Source: Arthrobacter pascens (lineage in GTDB: Bacteria; Actinomycetota; Actinomycetes; Actinomycetales; Micrococcaceae). Taken from it: a stretch of DNA of 64,000 bases. Every line of letters begins with the position of its first letter. Position 1 is the stretch's first letter. The DNA lies in NCBI RefSeq assembly GCF_030815585.1, contig NZ_JAUSWY010000001.1, positions 620,001-684,000 on the forward strand. Reading direction: 5' to 3'. A model generated the notes under the pieces. The model was not told the origin of the DNA, made no database searches, and saw nothing but the letters and a program-made list of their open reading frames with translations. Positions 17,300 through 25,123 of this stretch are shown in pieces. Both the position numbers and the translations under genes were made by a program.

Positions 17300-19408
17300 A
17301 TGACCACCACCGCAGCAGCCGAAGCCACAGTCGACACCGTAGAGACAGTCCCCAGTTTCGTTCAGGACTCCTGGTGGACGCCCGACGCCGGCTCTGCGGC
17401 TTCCGCCGTCCCGGTGCGCGATGCGAGCACCGGTGAAATCCTGGCCAAGGTGAGCACGGACGGCCTGGACCTGGCCGCCGTCGTGGATTACGGCAGGACC
17501 ACCGGGCAGGAGGAACTGGGCAAGCTGACGTTCCACCAGCGTGCCCTCAAGCTCAAGGAGCTGGCGTTGTACCTGAACGCCCGGCGCGAGCACTTCTACA
17601 CTTTCTCGGCACAGACCGGCGCCACCAAGATCGACTCGATGGTCGACATCGACGGCGGCATCGGCGTCCTCTTCACCTTCGGCTCCAAGGGCCGGCGCGA
17701 GCTGCCCAACTCGCAGGTTGTGGTGGACGGCCCCATGGAGGTGCTGTCGAAGGACGGTTCCTTCGCCGGGGAACACATCTACACACGCATCCCTGGTGTG
17801 GCCGTGCAGATCAACGCGTTCAACTTCCCGGTGTGGGGCATGCTGGAAAAGCTTGCCCCCGCCTTCATCGCCGGGGTCCCCACCATCGTCAAGCCCGCCA
17901 CCCCTACCGGCTATGTGGCCGCCGCAGTGGTCAAGGCGATCATCGAATCCAACATCCTGCCCAAGGGCTCGCTCCAGCTGATTTCCGGTTCGGTCCGCGG
18001 CCTCCTGGACGTCCTGGACTACCGCGACCTGGTGGCCTTCACCGGCTCCGCGTCCACGGCACAGTCCCTGAAATCGCACCCCAACGTCATGCAGGGCGGT
18101 GTCCGGTTCACTTCGGAAACGGACTCCCTGAACGCGGCCATCCTGGGCCCGGACGCGGTGGAGGGAACGCCTGAGTTCGACGCGTTCATCAAGTCAGTGG
18201 TCACCGAGATGACAGTCAAGGCAGGCCAGAAGTGCACGTCCATCCGCCGGACCATCGTGCCGCAGGAGCTGGTGCAGGCCGTAATTGCCGCCATCGGCAA
18301 GCGCGTGGATGAGCGCGTGGTCCTAGGTGATCCGCGTGCCGAGGGCGTCACCATGGGTGCGCTTGCGTCCGTCGGGCAACTCGCCGACGTCCGCGCCGCC
18401 GTGCAGTTAATGCTCGACGCCGGCGGTGAGCTTGCGTACGGCACGCTCGATTCGCCGTCGGTCACCTCTGCTGATGGAGCCACCGGCGTGGTGAGGCGCG
18501 GCGCCTTTATGTCGCCTGTGGTGCTCAGCTGGGATGATCCGGAGGCGGAGGCGATCCACTCGCTGGAGGCCTTCGGCCCAGTGTCCTCAGTCATCGGCTA
18601 CAAGGACCTTGCCGACGCCGTCCGCCTCGCGGCGCGCGGCGGCGGATCGCTCGTGGCTTCGGTGTGCACCAACGATCCGTCTGTCGCGCGCGAACTGGTG
18701 ACGGGCATCGCTGCCCATCACGGCCGCGTCCTCATGCTCAACCGCGAGGACGCCCGCAGCTCCACCGGCCACGGCTCGCCGGTCCCGCACCTGGTCCACG
18801 GTGGTCCCGGCCGGGCCGGCGGCGGCGAGGAACTGGGCGGCATCCGGTCGGTGATGCACCACATGCAGCGCACCGCCATCCAGGGTTCGCCCAACATGCT
18901 CACTGCGGTCACGGGGGTCTGGCACGCCGGTGCGGACCGGAACTTCACCGCCGACACCGAGGGCATGCACCCGTTCCGGAAATCGCTGGAAACGCTGCGG
19001 ATCGGCGACGCCGTCAGGTCGGGGTTGCGCCAGGTGACGCTGGAGGACATCACCGCGTTCGCCAACTCCACCGGCGACACCTTCTACGCCCACACCAACC
19101 CGGAGGCCGCGGAAGCCAACCCGTTCTTCCCGGGCATCGTGGCCCATGGCTACCTGCTGCTGGCCTGGGGTGCGGGGCTCTTCGTGGAGCCTGCACCCGG
19201 CCCGGTCCTGGCCAACTATGGGCTGGAGAACCTGCGCTTCATCACCCCCGTGGCCGCCGGCGACTCCATCCGCGTAACCCTCACCGCCAAGAAGATCATC
19301 CCGCGCGAGACCGACGAATACGGCGAAGTGTCCTGGGACGCCGTGCTGACCAACCAGAACGACGAAATCGTGGCCACCTACGACGTCCTCACCCTCGTGG
19401 AGAAGTAA
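17300..19408 (+). CDS. paaZ: Phenylacetate degradation bifunctional protein PaaZ
   Basis: Ring-opening enzyme of 702 residues: a C-terminal MaoC-type (R)-hydratase domain hydrolyses oxepin-CoA and the N-terminal aldehyde dehydrogenase oxidises the resulting semialdehyde with NADP. The ALDH part spans about residues 20-520, with catalytic Cys312 in KAGQKCTSIRRT. The MaoC part (about 560-690) has GDTFYAHTN and the FxGIVAHGYL loop. Length agrees with Escherichia coli PaaZ (681). The ATG at 17300 follows TTGGAAGGA; the frame upstream crosses the operator and is not used. Controlled by the PaaR-like site at 17230. Downstream lies repeat array 1, not another paa gene. Confidence 0.93.
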   Translation: MTTTAAAEATVDTVETVPSFVQDSWWTPDAGSAASAVPVRDASTGEILAKVSTDGLDLAAVVDYGRTTGQEELGKLTFHQRALKLKELALYLNARREHFYTFSAQTGATKIDSMVDIDGGIGVLFTFGSKGRRELPNSQVVVDGPMEVLSKDGSFAGEHIYTRIPGVAVQINAFNFPVWGMLEKLAPAFIAGVPTIVKPATPTGYVAAAVVKAIIESNILPKGSLQLISGSVRGLLDVLDYRDLVAFTGSASTAQSLKSHPNVMQGGVRFTSETDSLNAAILGPDAVEGTPEFDAFIKSVVTEMTVKAGQKCTSIRRTIVPQELVQAVIAAIGKRVDERVVLGDPRAEGVTMGALASVGQLADVRAAVQLMLDAGGELAYGTLDSPSVTSADGATGVVRRGAFMSPVVLSWDDPEAEAIHSLEAFGPVSSVIGYKDLADAVRLAARGGGSLVASVCTNDPSVARELVTGIAAHHGRVLMLNREDARSSTGHGSPVPHLVHGGPGRAGGGEELGGIRSVMHHMQRTAIQGSPNMLTAVTGVWHAGADRNFTADTEGMHPFRKSLETLRIGDAVRSGLRQVTLEDITAFANSTGDTFYAHTNPEAAEANPFFPGIVAHGYLLLAWGAGLFVEPAPGPVLANYGLENLRFITPVAAGDSIRVTLTAKKIIPRETDEYGEVSWDAVLTNQNDEIVATYDVLTLVEK

Positions 19409-19417
19409 CCCCCACCC

Positions 19418-19608
19418 GACGCTCTCTCACTTCCTGCCCGTTTTTCACAGACGCTCTCTCACGTTTCATCGGGTTTCCCTGAACCCTCTTGCACCCTGTG
19501 AGAGAGGGTTCGGGAAAGGGCTGCAGGAAGTGAGAGAGGGTTCGGGAAAGGGCCGCAGGAAGTGAGAGAGCGTTTGGCGTGCGGCGGCAGGAAGTGAGGG
19601 AGGACGCG
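19418..19608. repeat. Bipolar array of the ~20-bp GACGCTCTCTCACTTCCTGC repeat, array 1
   Basis: Starting ten bases after the paaZ stop. Forward-oriented units begin at 19418 (GACGCTCTCTCACTTCCTGC) and 19450 (diverged after CTCTCTCAC). A short GAACCCTCT/AGAGGGTTC hairpin follows at about 19480-19511. Reverse-complement units are at about 19521, 19552 and 19586 (GCAGGAAGTGAGAGAGxGTT). The spacers GGGTTCGGGAAAGGGC recur. As RNA the two halves could pair into a long stem. Array 2 at 41144 has the same organisation. Confidence 0.8.
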
Positions 19609-19689
19609 GTGGGAAGGAATTAGGTAGGGCCTAGGTAGGGTAGTTCCTGTCTGCCGGGGCGTAAAATTTGCTCCGTAGGAGGTGGCCAA

Positions 19690-20097
19690 ATGACACTAGT
19701 TATGAAGACAGCCACTACCATCCTGCCAGTCGATGATGCAGCGCGCGCCCGCAGCTTTTACACGGACGCCTTGGGGCTCCCGCACCGGGGAATGACAGAT
19801 GATGGAAGCGAATTATTCGGCGACGCCGGCGGCCCGATGCTGCAGCTGATGCCTGTCTCGGACGGTAAACACTCCGAGCACACCGCCCTGAGCTTTGAGG
19901 TGACTGACATCGAACGGACCGTCCGGGACATGGAGGCCAAAGGCGTCCGGTTCCAGGATTACGATCTGCCAAATCTCAGGACGGAGAACCACATCTGTAC
20001 CACGGACTCCGAGAAGTGCGCGTGGTTCATGGATACGGAACACAACATCCTCTGTGTCCACGAGAGCCTGGGCACGCAGGCTGAGTACCAGCTCTGA
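19690..20097 (+). CDS. VOC (glyoxalase/bleomycin resistance-like) family protein
   Basis: Single-domain vicinal-oxygen-chelate protein of 135 residues with paired beta-alpha-beta3 modules (TTILPVDDAARARSFYTDALGL and the second half from HTALSFEVTDIERTVRDMEAKG). Metal ligand positions are only partly conserved, so catalysis versus binding is open. TAGGAGGTGG gives a strong ribosome binding site before the ATG. Standalone, followed by a good hairpin terminator. Confidence 0.8.
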   Translation: MTLVMKTATTILPVDDAARARSFYTDALGLPHRGMTDDGSELFGDAGGPMLQLMPVSDGKHSEHTALSFEVTDIERTVRDMEAKGVRFQDYDLPNLRTENHICTTDSEKCAWFMDTEHNILCVHESLGTQAEYQL

Positions 20098-20124
20098 CGC
20101 GCCGGTAAACCCGCAAGACCACAA

Positions 20125-20160
20125 GAAAGGTGCGGCCCGGTTCCCCGGGACGCACCTTTC
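20125..20160 (+). terminator. Hairpin terminator after the VOC gene
   Basis: GAAAGGTGCG (20125-20134) pairs perfectly with CGCACCTTTC (20151-20160), and an inner CCCGG/CCGGG adds to the stem. The A-rich left and T-rich right flanks let it work for both convergent genes. Confidence 0.7.
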
Positions 20161-20167
20161 CGAGGCG

Positions 20168-20404
20168 TCAGGTGTTCGCGCCGCCATGCAGCCCGTCGTC
20201 GCTGCTGTCCATAGTGGGCCCGCCGGGCGGGACGTTGTAGGTGTCCGGCAGGATGCCGTTGACCTGCTCCTCGATCAGCGCCTGTTCTTCGCTGAAGGTG
20301 ATCTCGCTGGCTTCATCGCCTGCGTCTCCGGGAGCACCCTCCCGGAAGGCTGAAGGGTCAGGGACGATGAATCCCGGGTCTGCTTCATCGTTGGGCTGGT
20401 TCAT
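20168..20404 (-). CDS. Small acidic hypothetical protein
   Basis: Unrecognised 78-residue protein rich in Asp, Glu, Gly and Pro (FSEEQALIEEQVNGILPDTYNVPPGGPTMDSS), soluble and without signal or membrane segment. GAGAGGA lies upstream of the ATG. It sits 30 bases downstream of the end of no other minus-strand gene but just 3' of the HtrA-like gene, in the same direction, so it could be co-transcribed with it. No function is assigned. Confidence 0.55.
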   Translation of the reverse strand: MNQPNDEADPGFIVPDPSAFREGAPGDAGDEASEITFSEEQALIEEQVNGILPDTYNVPPGGPTMDSSDDGLHGGANT

Positions 20405-20434
20405 GACGTAACCGTCCTCTCTGGTAGCACTGAC

Positions 20435-21568
20435 TTATCTGGTGGTGTTGCTTGCGGGCCGTTCAATGAGTTCAACCTTGACGTCCAGGCTCTGGTCCTC
20501 CCGTTTCATCTTGAATCCAACATTGTCGCCAGGGTTGCGGTTCCTGAGTTCGGCCAGGAGCTTTTCGGGGCTGTTCAGCTCTACCCCTTCCATGGATTCC
20601 AGAACGTCGCCCGGGCGGATACCGGCTTGCCCGGCTGGGCCGGCTTCGTCGACGGACAAAACGACGACGCCGGCGCTGACGCTGATGCCCAGCTGCTCGC
20701 CAATCTGCGGAGTCAGTTCGCCCGGAGTCAGACCGAGATAGGCATGCTCGGCCGTGCCGTCTGCCAGAAGCTCCTCAGCCACTTCCACAGCTGTCGCCGC
20801 CGGGATGGCGAAGCCCAGGGCCACCGCACCCGCCTGGGGAGGAATGTAGGCCTCGCTGATGCCCACCACCTCGCCGCGCATGTTGATCACGGCGCCGCCG
20901 GAGTTGCCGGGACTGATGGGCGCATCGGTCTGGATCAGGTCCACCAGGGACAGGCTGGTGGAAGCCGAGTCCGGAATTGACCGGTGAAGGCCGGAGATGA
21001 TGCCCGCGGTGGCAGTGTTTTCAAAGCCCAGGGGAGAGCCCAGCACAATGGCGCCTTCGCCCACTTTGGGCAGTGTGGCTTGGTATGTGGGCTTCGGCAG
21101 GCCTGTGCGGTTGGCCTGGATCAGGGCAAGGTCCGTCACGGCATCCGTCGCCCTCACGGTCCCGGCCACCCTCTGGCCGTCGGCGAAGCCCACTTCCACC
21201 TGGGTTGCACCGCTGACCACATGCTCGTTCGTGAGGATCAGTCCATCTTCGGAATACACCACACCGCTGCCCAGGCCGCCGTCGGTAAAGATGGTGACCA
21301 CGGACGGTGCCAGGTTTTCCACGATCTGCGGAATCCCTCCGGCCAGGTCCGGGGCGGGGCTCTCCGGCACAGGATTATCGGCGCCAGCGCTCGCCGAGGC
21401 GTTGCCGCCGGTGGCAGGGGAAGCGGGCGGGCCACTCGGCGACGGTGCAGGGGCCGGCGCGGTACACGCGCCCAAACACAACGCTGCAATAAGCAGGAAG
21501 GCGCTGGCCGCGGCCGCGTGCCACCCAGTGCGGTGGTGGACGGAACTGGCGGACGGGCCCATCGACAC
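20435..21568 (-). CDS. HtrA/DegP-like S1C serine protease lipoprotein with PDZ domain
   Basis: Envelope protease of 377 residues. A signal peptide ends in the lipobox LGAC (Cys35), so it should be lipid-anchored outside the membrane. After a Pro/Ser-rich linker the protease domain carries the triad His115 (TNEHVV), Asp145 (VTDLAL) and Ser222 (GNSGG). A C-terminal PDZ domain (about 285-365, LSVDEAGPAGQAGIRPGDVLESM) gates substrates. Actinobacterial relatives usually have a transmembrane anchor, so a lipoprotein form is a modest variation. The third codon is an alternative ATG start. Confidence 0.87.
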   Translation of the reverse strand: MSMGPSASSVHHRTGWHAAAASAFLLIAALCLGACTAPAPAPSPSGPPASPATGGNASASAGADNPVPESPAPDLAGGIPQIVENLAPSVVTIFTDGGLGSGVVYSEDGLILTNEHVVSGATQVEVGFADGQRVAGTVRATDAVTDLALIQANRTGLPKPTYQATLPKVGEGAIVLGSPLGFENTATAGIISGLHRSIPDSASTSLSLVDLIQTDAPISPGNSGGAVINMRGEVVGISEAYIPPQAGAVALGFAIPAATAVEVAEELLADGTAEHAYLGLTPGELTPQIGEQLGISVSAGVVVLSVDEAGPAGQAGIRPGDVLESMEGVELNSPEKLLAELRNRNPGDNVGFKMKREDQSLDVKVELIERPASNTTR

Positions 21569-21663
21569 AACCTTTGGCGGATGCTGGCTTTCCTCTACCG
21601 TAGCCCCGCAGATGGGAAGCCGCCACTGCCAAAACTACCCTAAAACACCCCTAAATCGGGCCC

Positions 21664-22287
21664 CTAAGGCTGCGCGTGCAGCCCGTCGAACGCCATGGTG
21701 ATAACGTCGTCGGCCAGCCTTTCCGGAGAGAGGGAACCGCCCGGTTTGTACCATTCCACGATCGAGTTGATGGTGCCGAACAGCAGCCGGGTCACGGTGC
21801 GGGGGTCAATGTCCTGGCGCAGGGAGCCCTCATCGCGGGCCGCCGAAATCAGCCCCGCCACCTTATGGTCGAACGCGCGTCGCCGTTCCAAGGCATTCCG
21901 TTCGATGTCGGTGTTCCCGCGAAGCCTCAGGAGCAGCGTGACAAACGGGAGCCGCTCCACCAGGACCGCCACCGTCCGGCGGAGGACAAACTCCAGCCGG
22001 GCGTCAGCCGCCCCTGAGGTGGCCTCCGGCTCCTCCAGGATGGCCTCCAGGCCGCCCAGGGCGTGGTCCAGGGCAAGCTTGAGGAGGTCGCCTTTGGACG
22101 GCACATGGTGGTAGATGGCGGACTTGGAGATGCCCAGGTTCTCAGCCAGGATCCCCATGGACGTGGCGTCGTAGCCATGCCGGTTGAAGACGTCGACGGC
22201 GATCAGCAGCACCGACTGCTGGTCATAACCGGGGCGGCCGCGTTTGGTGGGTGCTGCAGTACTGGGCATCTCGCTGGTACGGGGCAT
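21664..22287 (-). CDS. paaR: TetR-family repressor, probable PaaR
   Basis: Regulator of 207 residues with an N-terminal TetR helix-turn-helix (AVDVFNRHGYDATSMGILAENLGISKSAIYHHVPSK split over residues 30-66) and an all-helical ligand domain with the TetR_C_33-like pattern. It follows paaI and paaK in the same direction and has a matching operator 18 bases before its start, so it probably represses itself and the paa units here. Phenylacetyl-CoA is the expected inducer from work on PaaR of C. glutamicum and Thermus; that is inference here. Confidence 0.85.
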   Translation of the reverse strand: MPRTSEMPSTAAPTKRGRPGYDQQSVLLIAVDVFNRHGYDATSMGILAENLGISKSAIYHHVPSKGDLLKLALDHALGGLEAILEEPEATSGAADARLEFVLRRTVAVLVERLPFVTLLLRLRGNTDIERNALERRRAFDHKVAGLISAARDEGSLRQDIDPRTVTRLLFGTINSIVEWYKPGGSLSPERLADDVITMAFDGLHAQP

Positions 22288-22304
22288 AGTGGCTAGTTTC
22301 TCAT

Positions 22305-22318
22305 GAACGGTCGGTCAG
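22305..22318. promoter_or_regulatory. Probable PaaR autoregulatory operator
   Basis: GAACGGTCGGTCAG between paaK and paaR repeats the core of the paaZ site (GAACGGACGGTCAG) with one change. The left outer arm is degenerate, so affinity may be lower. Confidence 0.55.
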
Positions 22319-22328
22319 CCGGCGCAGG

Positions 22329-23723
22329 CTACCCCTTGGGGCGCAGGTCGTAGATCCGGCGCAGCTTGCCGTTGGATCGCTCCAGCGAGCCGGGCTCCAC
22401 CACGTCCACGGCGCACGAAGAACCCACGTGGATCTTGATCTGTTCCTTCAGGGCGCGGGCCGCCGTCGAACTCTGCTCCGGTGTCACGTTGTCCCGGCGT
22501 TCGATCCTGACCGTCAGCTGGTCCATCCGTTGCCCTTCGGGGCGGGTGAGTTCCAGCTGGAAGTGCGGGCTGAGCTCTGGGATGCGCAGCGCGATTTCCT
22601 CGATCTGGGACGGGAAAAGGTTCACGCCGCGGAGGATGATCATGTCGTCGCTGCGGCCGGTGATGCGGCCCATCCGGCGGTGCGCGGGGCGGGCGGTGCC
22701 GGGGAGCAGGCGGGTGAGGTCCTTGGTGCGGTAGCGGATGATGGGCAGCGCTTCCTTGGTGAGTGAGGTGAACACGAGTTCGCCGTGTTCGCCGTCGGGC
22801 AGCACATTCTCCTTGCCCACTACGGGGTTGAAGGCATCGATGATTTCGGGACGGAAGTGGTCCTCCCAGATGTGGCTGCCGTCCTGCGTCTCCACCGCCT
22901 CGCCGGCAACGCCGGGGCCCATCACTTCGGACAGGCCGTAGATGTCACACGCCTTGATGTTCATGGTCACTTCGAGTTCGTGCCGCATCTCCTGCGTCCA
23001 CGGCTCGGCGCCCAGCACGGCAAACTTCAGGGACGTGGACGTGGGGTCGATGCCCATGTGCGCCATGGCATCGGCGATGGTCAGCAGGTATGTGGGGGTG
23101 CACAGGATGGCGTCCGGCTCGAAGTCCTGGATGAGCTGGATCTGGCGTTCAGTCTGCCCGCCGGACATGGGGATCACGGTGCAGCCCAGCGCTTCGGCGC
23201 CGGCGTGGGCGCCCAGGCCGCCGGTGAACAGGCCATAGCCGTAGGCGTTGTGGACCTTCATCCCCGGCCGGACGCCGGACGCGCGGAGGCAGCGGGCCAC
23301 CAGTTTGGCCCAGTCGGCCAGGTCCTGCTTGGTGTACCCGACGACGGTGGGCCGGCCGGTGGTGCCGGAGCTTGCGTGGACGCGGGCTACGTCGCTCTGC
23401 GGGACCGCGAACATGCCGAACGGGTATTCGGCGCGCAGGTCTTCCTTGGTGGTGAACGGAAAGTTGCCCAGGTCCGAGAGGTCGCGCAGGTCCGTGGGGT
23501 GGATGCCGGCGTCGTCGAACTTGCGCTTGTACAGCGGCACGCGGTCGTAGGCGTAGGCCACCGTATGCTGCAGGCGGCTGAGCTGGAGGGCTTCCAGCTC
23601 GTCGCGGGAGATGGTTTCCTCCCGGTCCAGGACAGGTGAGTCCAGGACAGGGGAGTCCAGCACGGCGTCGCCGGGCACCGGGGCGGCCGGAGTTGCGGGG
23701 GTTTCGGGGACGTGAAGCGTCAT
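22329..23723 (-). CDS. paaK: Phenylacetate-CoA ligase
   Basis: Adenylating enzyme of 464 residues that activates phenylacetate to phenylacetyl-CoA with ATP, the first step of the aerobic hybrid pathway. The nucleotide loop is HASSGTTGRPTVVGYT, followed by the PaaK-type segments YGYGLFTGGLGAHAGAE and YGLSEVMGPGVAGE, and a C-terminal AMP-binding_C_2 domain (RGVNLFPSQIEEI). The N-terminus carries three near-identical copies of the four-residue unit LDSP/LDSP/LDRE, a small in-frame expansion. It starts six bases after paaI ends, so the two are one operon. Confidence 0.93.
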   Translation of the reverse strand: MTLHVPETPATPAAPVPGDAVLDSPVLDSPVLDREETISRDELEALQLSRLQHTVAYAYDRVPLYKRKFDDAGIHPTDLRDLSDLGNFPFTTKEDLRAEYPFGMFAVPQSDVARVHASSGTTGRPTVVGYTKQDLADWAKLVARCLRASGVRPGMKVHNAYGYGLFTGGLGAHAGAEALGCTVIPMSGGQTERQIQLIQDFEPDAILCTPTYLLTIADAMAHMGIDPTSTSLKFAVLGAEPWTQEMRHELEVTMNIKACDIYGLSEVMGPGVAGEAVETQDGSHIWEDHFRPEIIDAFNPVVGKENVLPDGEHGELVFTSLTKEALPIIRYRTKDLTRLLPGTARPAHRRMGRITGRSDDMIILRGVNLFPSQIEEIALRIPELSPHFQLELTRPEGQRMDQLTVRIERRDNVTPEQSSTAARALKEQIKIHVGSSCAVDVVEPGSLERSNGKLRRIYDLRPKG

Positions 23724-23729
23724 GGTTTC

Positions 23730-24191
23730 CTACTTCTTGGGGATGGTGCGGCTGCGTCCGCGGAACTCAGCGATGAGTTCGCCTGGCTTTTCGGAATCAG
23801 GCTGCGCGTCGGCGTCGGCGGCGAAAATCTGGATATCGTACAGTCCGCTGCGCCCGGCGCTGGAGCGGCGGTCCGCGACGGCGGTGATCACCTGACCACG
23901 GTAGGCAGGCTTGAGGAAGTTAATGTCGACGCCGGCGGCAACAGTGATGCTGTCTGCCTCGTCGGGGGCAGGGTGGGCCGGGTTGCAGGCCAGCGCGAAG
24001 GCGGAATCGGCGAAGGCGAAGATCATTCCGCCGTGTGCCATGCCGAAACCGTTGAGCATTTCCTGGCGGAGTTTCATGCGAATGGTGGCATGGCCGTCGC
24101 TGATGGCCAGGACCTGGATGCCCATCCATTCGGAGGCATAGTCGTTTTCCAGGATCGCGTGGGTGGCCCCGGACACTATTGATTCAGCCAT
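23730..24191 (-). CDS. paaI: Hydroxyphenylacetyl-CoA thioesterase PaaI
   Basis: Hotdog thioesterase of 153 residues. The helix MLNGFGMAHGGMIFAFADSAFALACN includes the HGG and Asp residues typical of PaaI, and the C-terminal strand segment is conserved. It protects the CoA pool by hydrolysing ring-hydroxylated or stalled CoA esters. First gene of the paaI-paaK unit, with a PaaR-like palindrome about 22 bases upstream of the start. Confidence 0.9.
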   Translation of the reverse strand: MAESIVSGATHAILENDYASEWMGIQVLAISDGHATIRMKLRQEMLNGFGMAHGGMIFAFADSAFALACNPAHPAPDEADSITVAAGVDINFLKPAYRGQVITAVADRRSSAGRSGLYDIQIFAADADAQPDSEKPGELIAEFRGRSRTIPKK

Positions 24192-24212
24192 GCGTCATTG
24201 CCTCCAGCTTTA

Positions 24213-24236
24213 TTTACCGAATGTTCATTAGGTAAT
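24213..24236. promoter_or_regulatory. Probable PaaR operator upstream of paaI-paaK
   Basis: The segment TTTACCGAATGTTCATTAGG plus AAT matches the paaZ palindrome at 16 of 24 positions, including ACCGAA and the outer GGTAAT. It is about 22 bases before the paaI start. Confidence 0.55.
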
Positions 24237-24350
24237 CCCATGGAGGGGGTCGGTGTCAAGTGTCGGACGGCGTTTCGAGAACCGATAGACCAGTCCAACG
24301 CACGGTGCTAGCTTGCCGATCACGGTGGTTCTGAAACGGGGAAGAACGGA

Positions 24351-25022
24351 ATGCTTGGCCAGGAATGTACGTCAGTCCTCCGTCGGGGATGGCCAGGCGT
24401 TATCCTCTGGGCTCTTCTGGTGATCGCGTCCGTCGTCCTGATGGTCACTGGCCTATGGAGGTCGATGTTCATCCTGGGATACCAGCCGATACCGGAATTT
24501 GTGGAGGATGCACGCGTCGGCAACCTGTATCTGCTGGGCGGCTCCGCAGCGTCGCTCGCAGCAGCGGTCTGGTCGTTCCGTCGGGGCCATCCGCATTGGG
24601 TTACGGCGTGCGTGGCAGCGCCTGCAGTCGTGGTTGGTGGCGTTGCCCTGGTGTGGCCATACAGCATGTTGCGGCAACTCGTCGCCCTATTGGCCTTGCC
24701 AGGTGCAATCGCTGGAACGGTCGGCGGCCTCCTGGATAGGGGTTACCGCCGAACCGGGAAGGCGGTGGTTCCACAGCAGTATCAGGGCCACGGATCCGCA
24801 CCTGCCAAAACCAACACCATTGCCACCGCCGCACTCATCACATCGTTCTTCATCGGGCCGGCCGGCGTCATCCTGGGGCACATCGCCCTGCACCAGATCA
24901 AGACCACGCGTCAAGGCGGCCGGGGGCTGGCCATAGCCGCACTCGTCGTCGGCTACGCGTCCATGTTCGTCGTCTCGTACATCACCATCGGCCTCTTTTC
25001 ATCACAGGGCCATAGCGGCTGA
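24351..25022 (+). CDS. DUF4190-like membrane protein
   Basis: A 223-residue membrane protein with four hydrophobic spans in the first half (residues about 14-38, 58-74, 84-104, 108-126) and a C-terminal DUF4190-type pair of helices (NTIATAALITSFFIGPAGVILGHIAL, then QIKTTRQGGRGLAIAALVVGY). The GHIAL...GRGLAIAAL signature is characteristic of that family, whose role is unknown. GGGGAAG precedes the ATG. Standalone, between paaI and pta. Confidence 0.75.
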   Translation: MLGQECTSVLRRGWPGVILWALLVIASVVLMVTGLWRSMFILGYQPIPEFVEDARVGNLYLLGGSAASLAAAVWSFRRGHPHWVTACVAAPAVVVGGVALVWPYSMLRQLVALLALPGAIAGTVGGLLDRGYRRTGKAVVPQQYQGHGSAPAKTNTIATAALITSFFIGPAGVILGHIALHQIKTTRQGGRGLAIAALVVGYASMFVVSYITIGLFSSQGHSG

Positions 25023-25123
25023 CTGCTACGCCCGCGGGCCCGCCCGCAATTCGCGGCAGGCGAAACCCGACCGGGAAGTGCAAGGATGGGGAGGAACTGC
25101 ACCAGCACAGCAAAGGGCGGACC

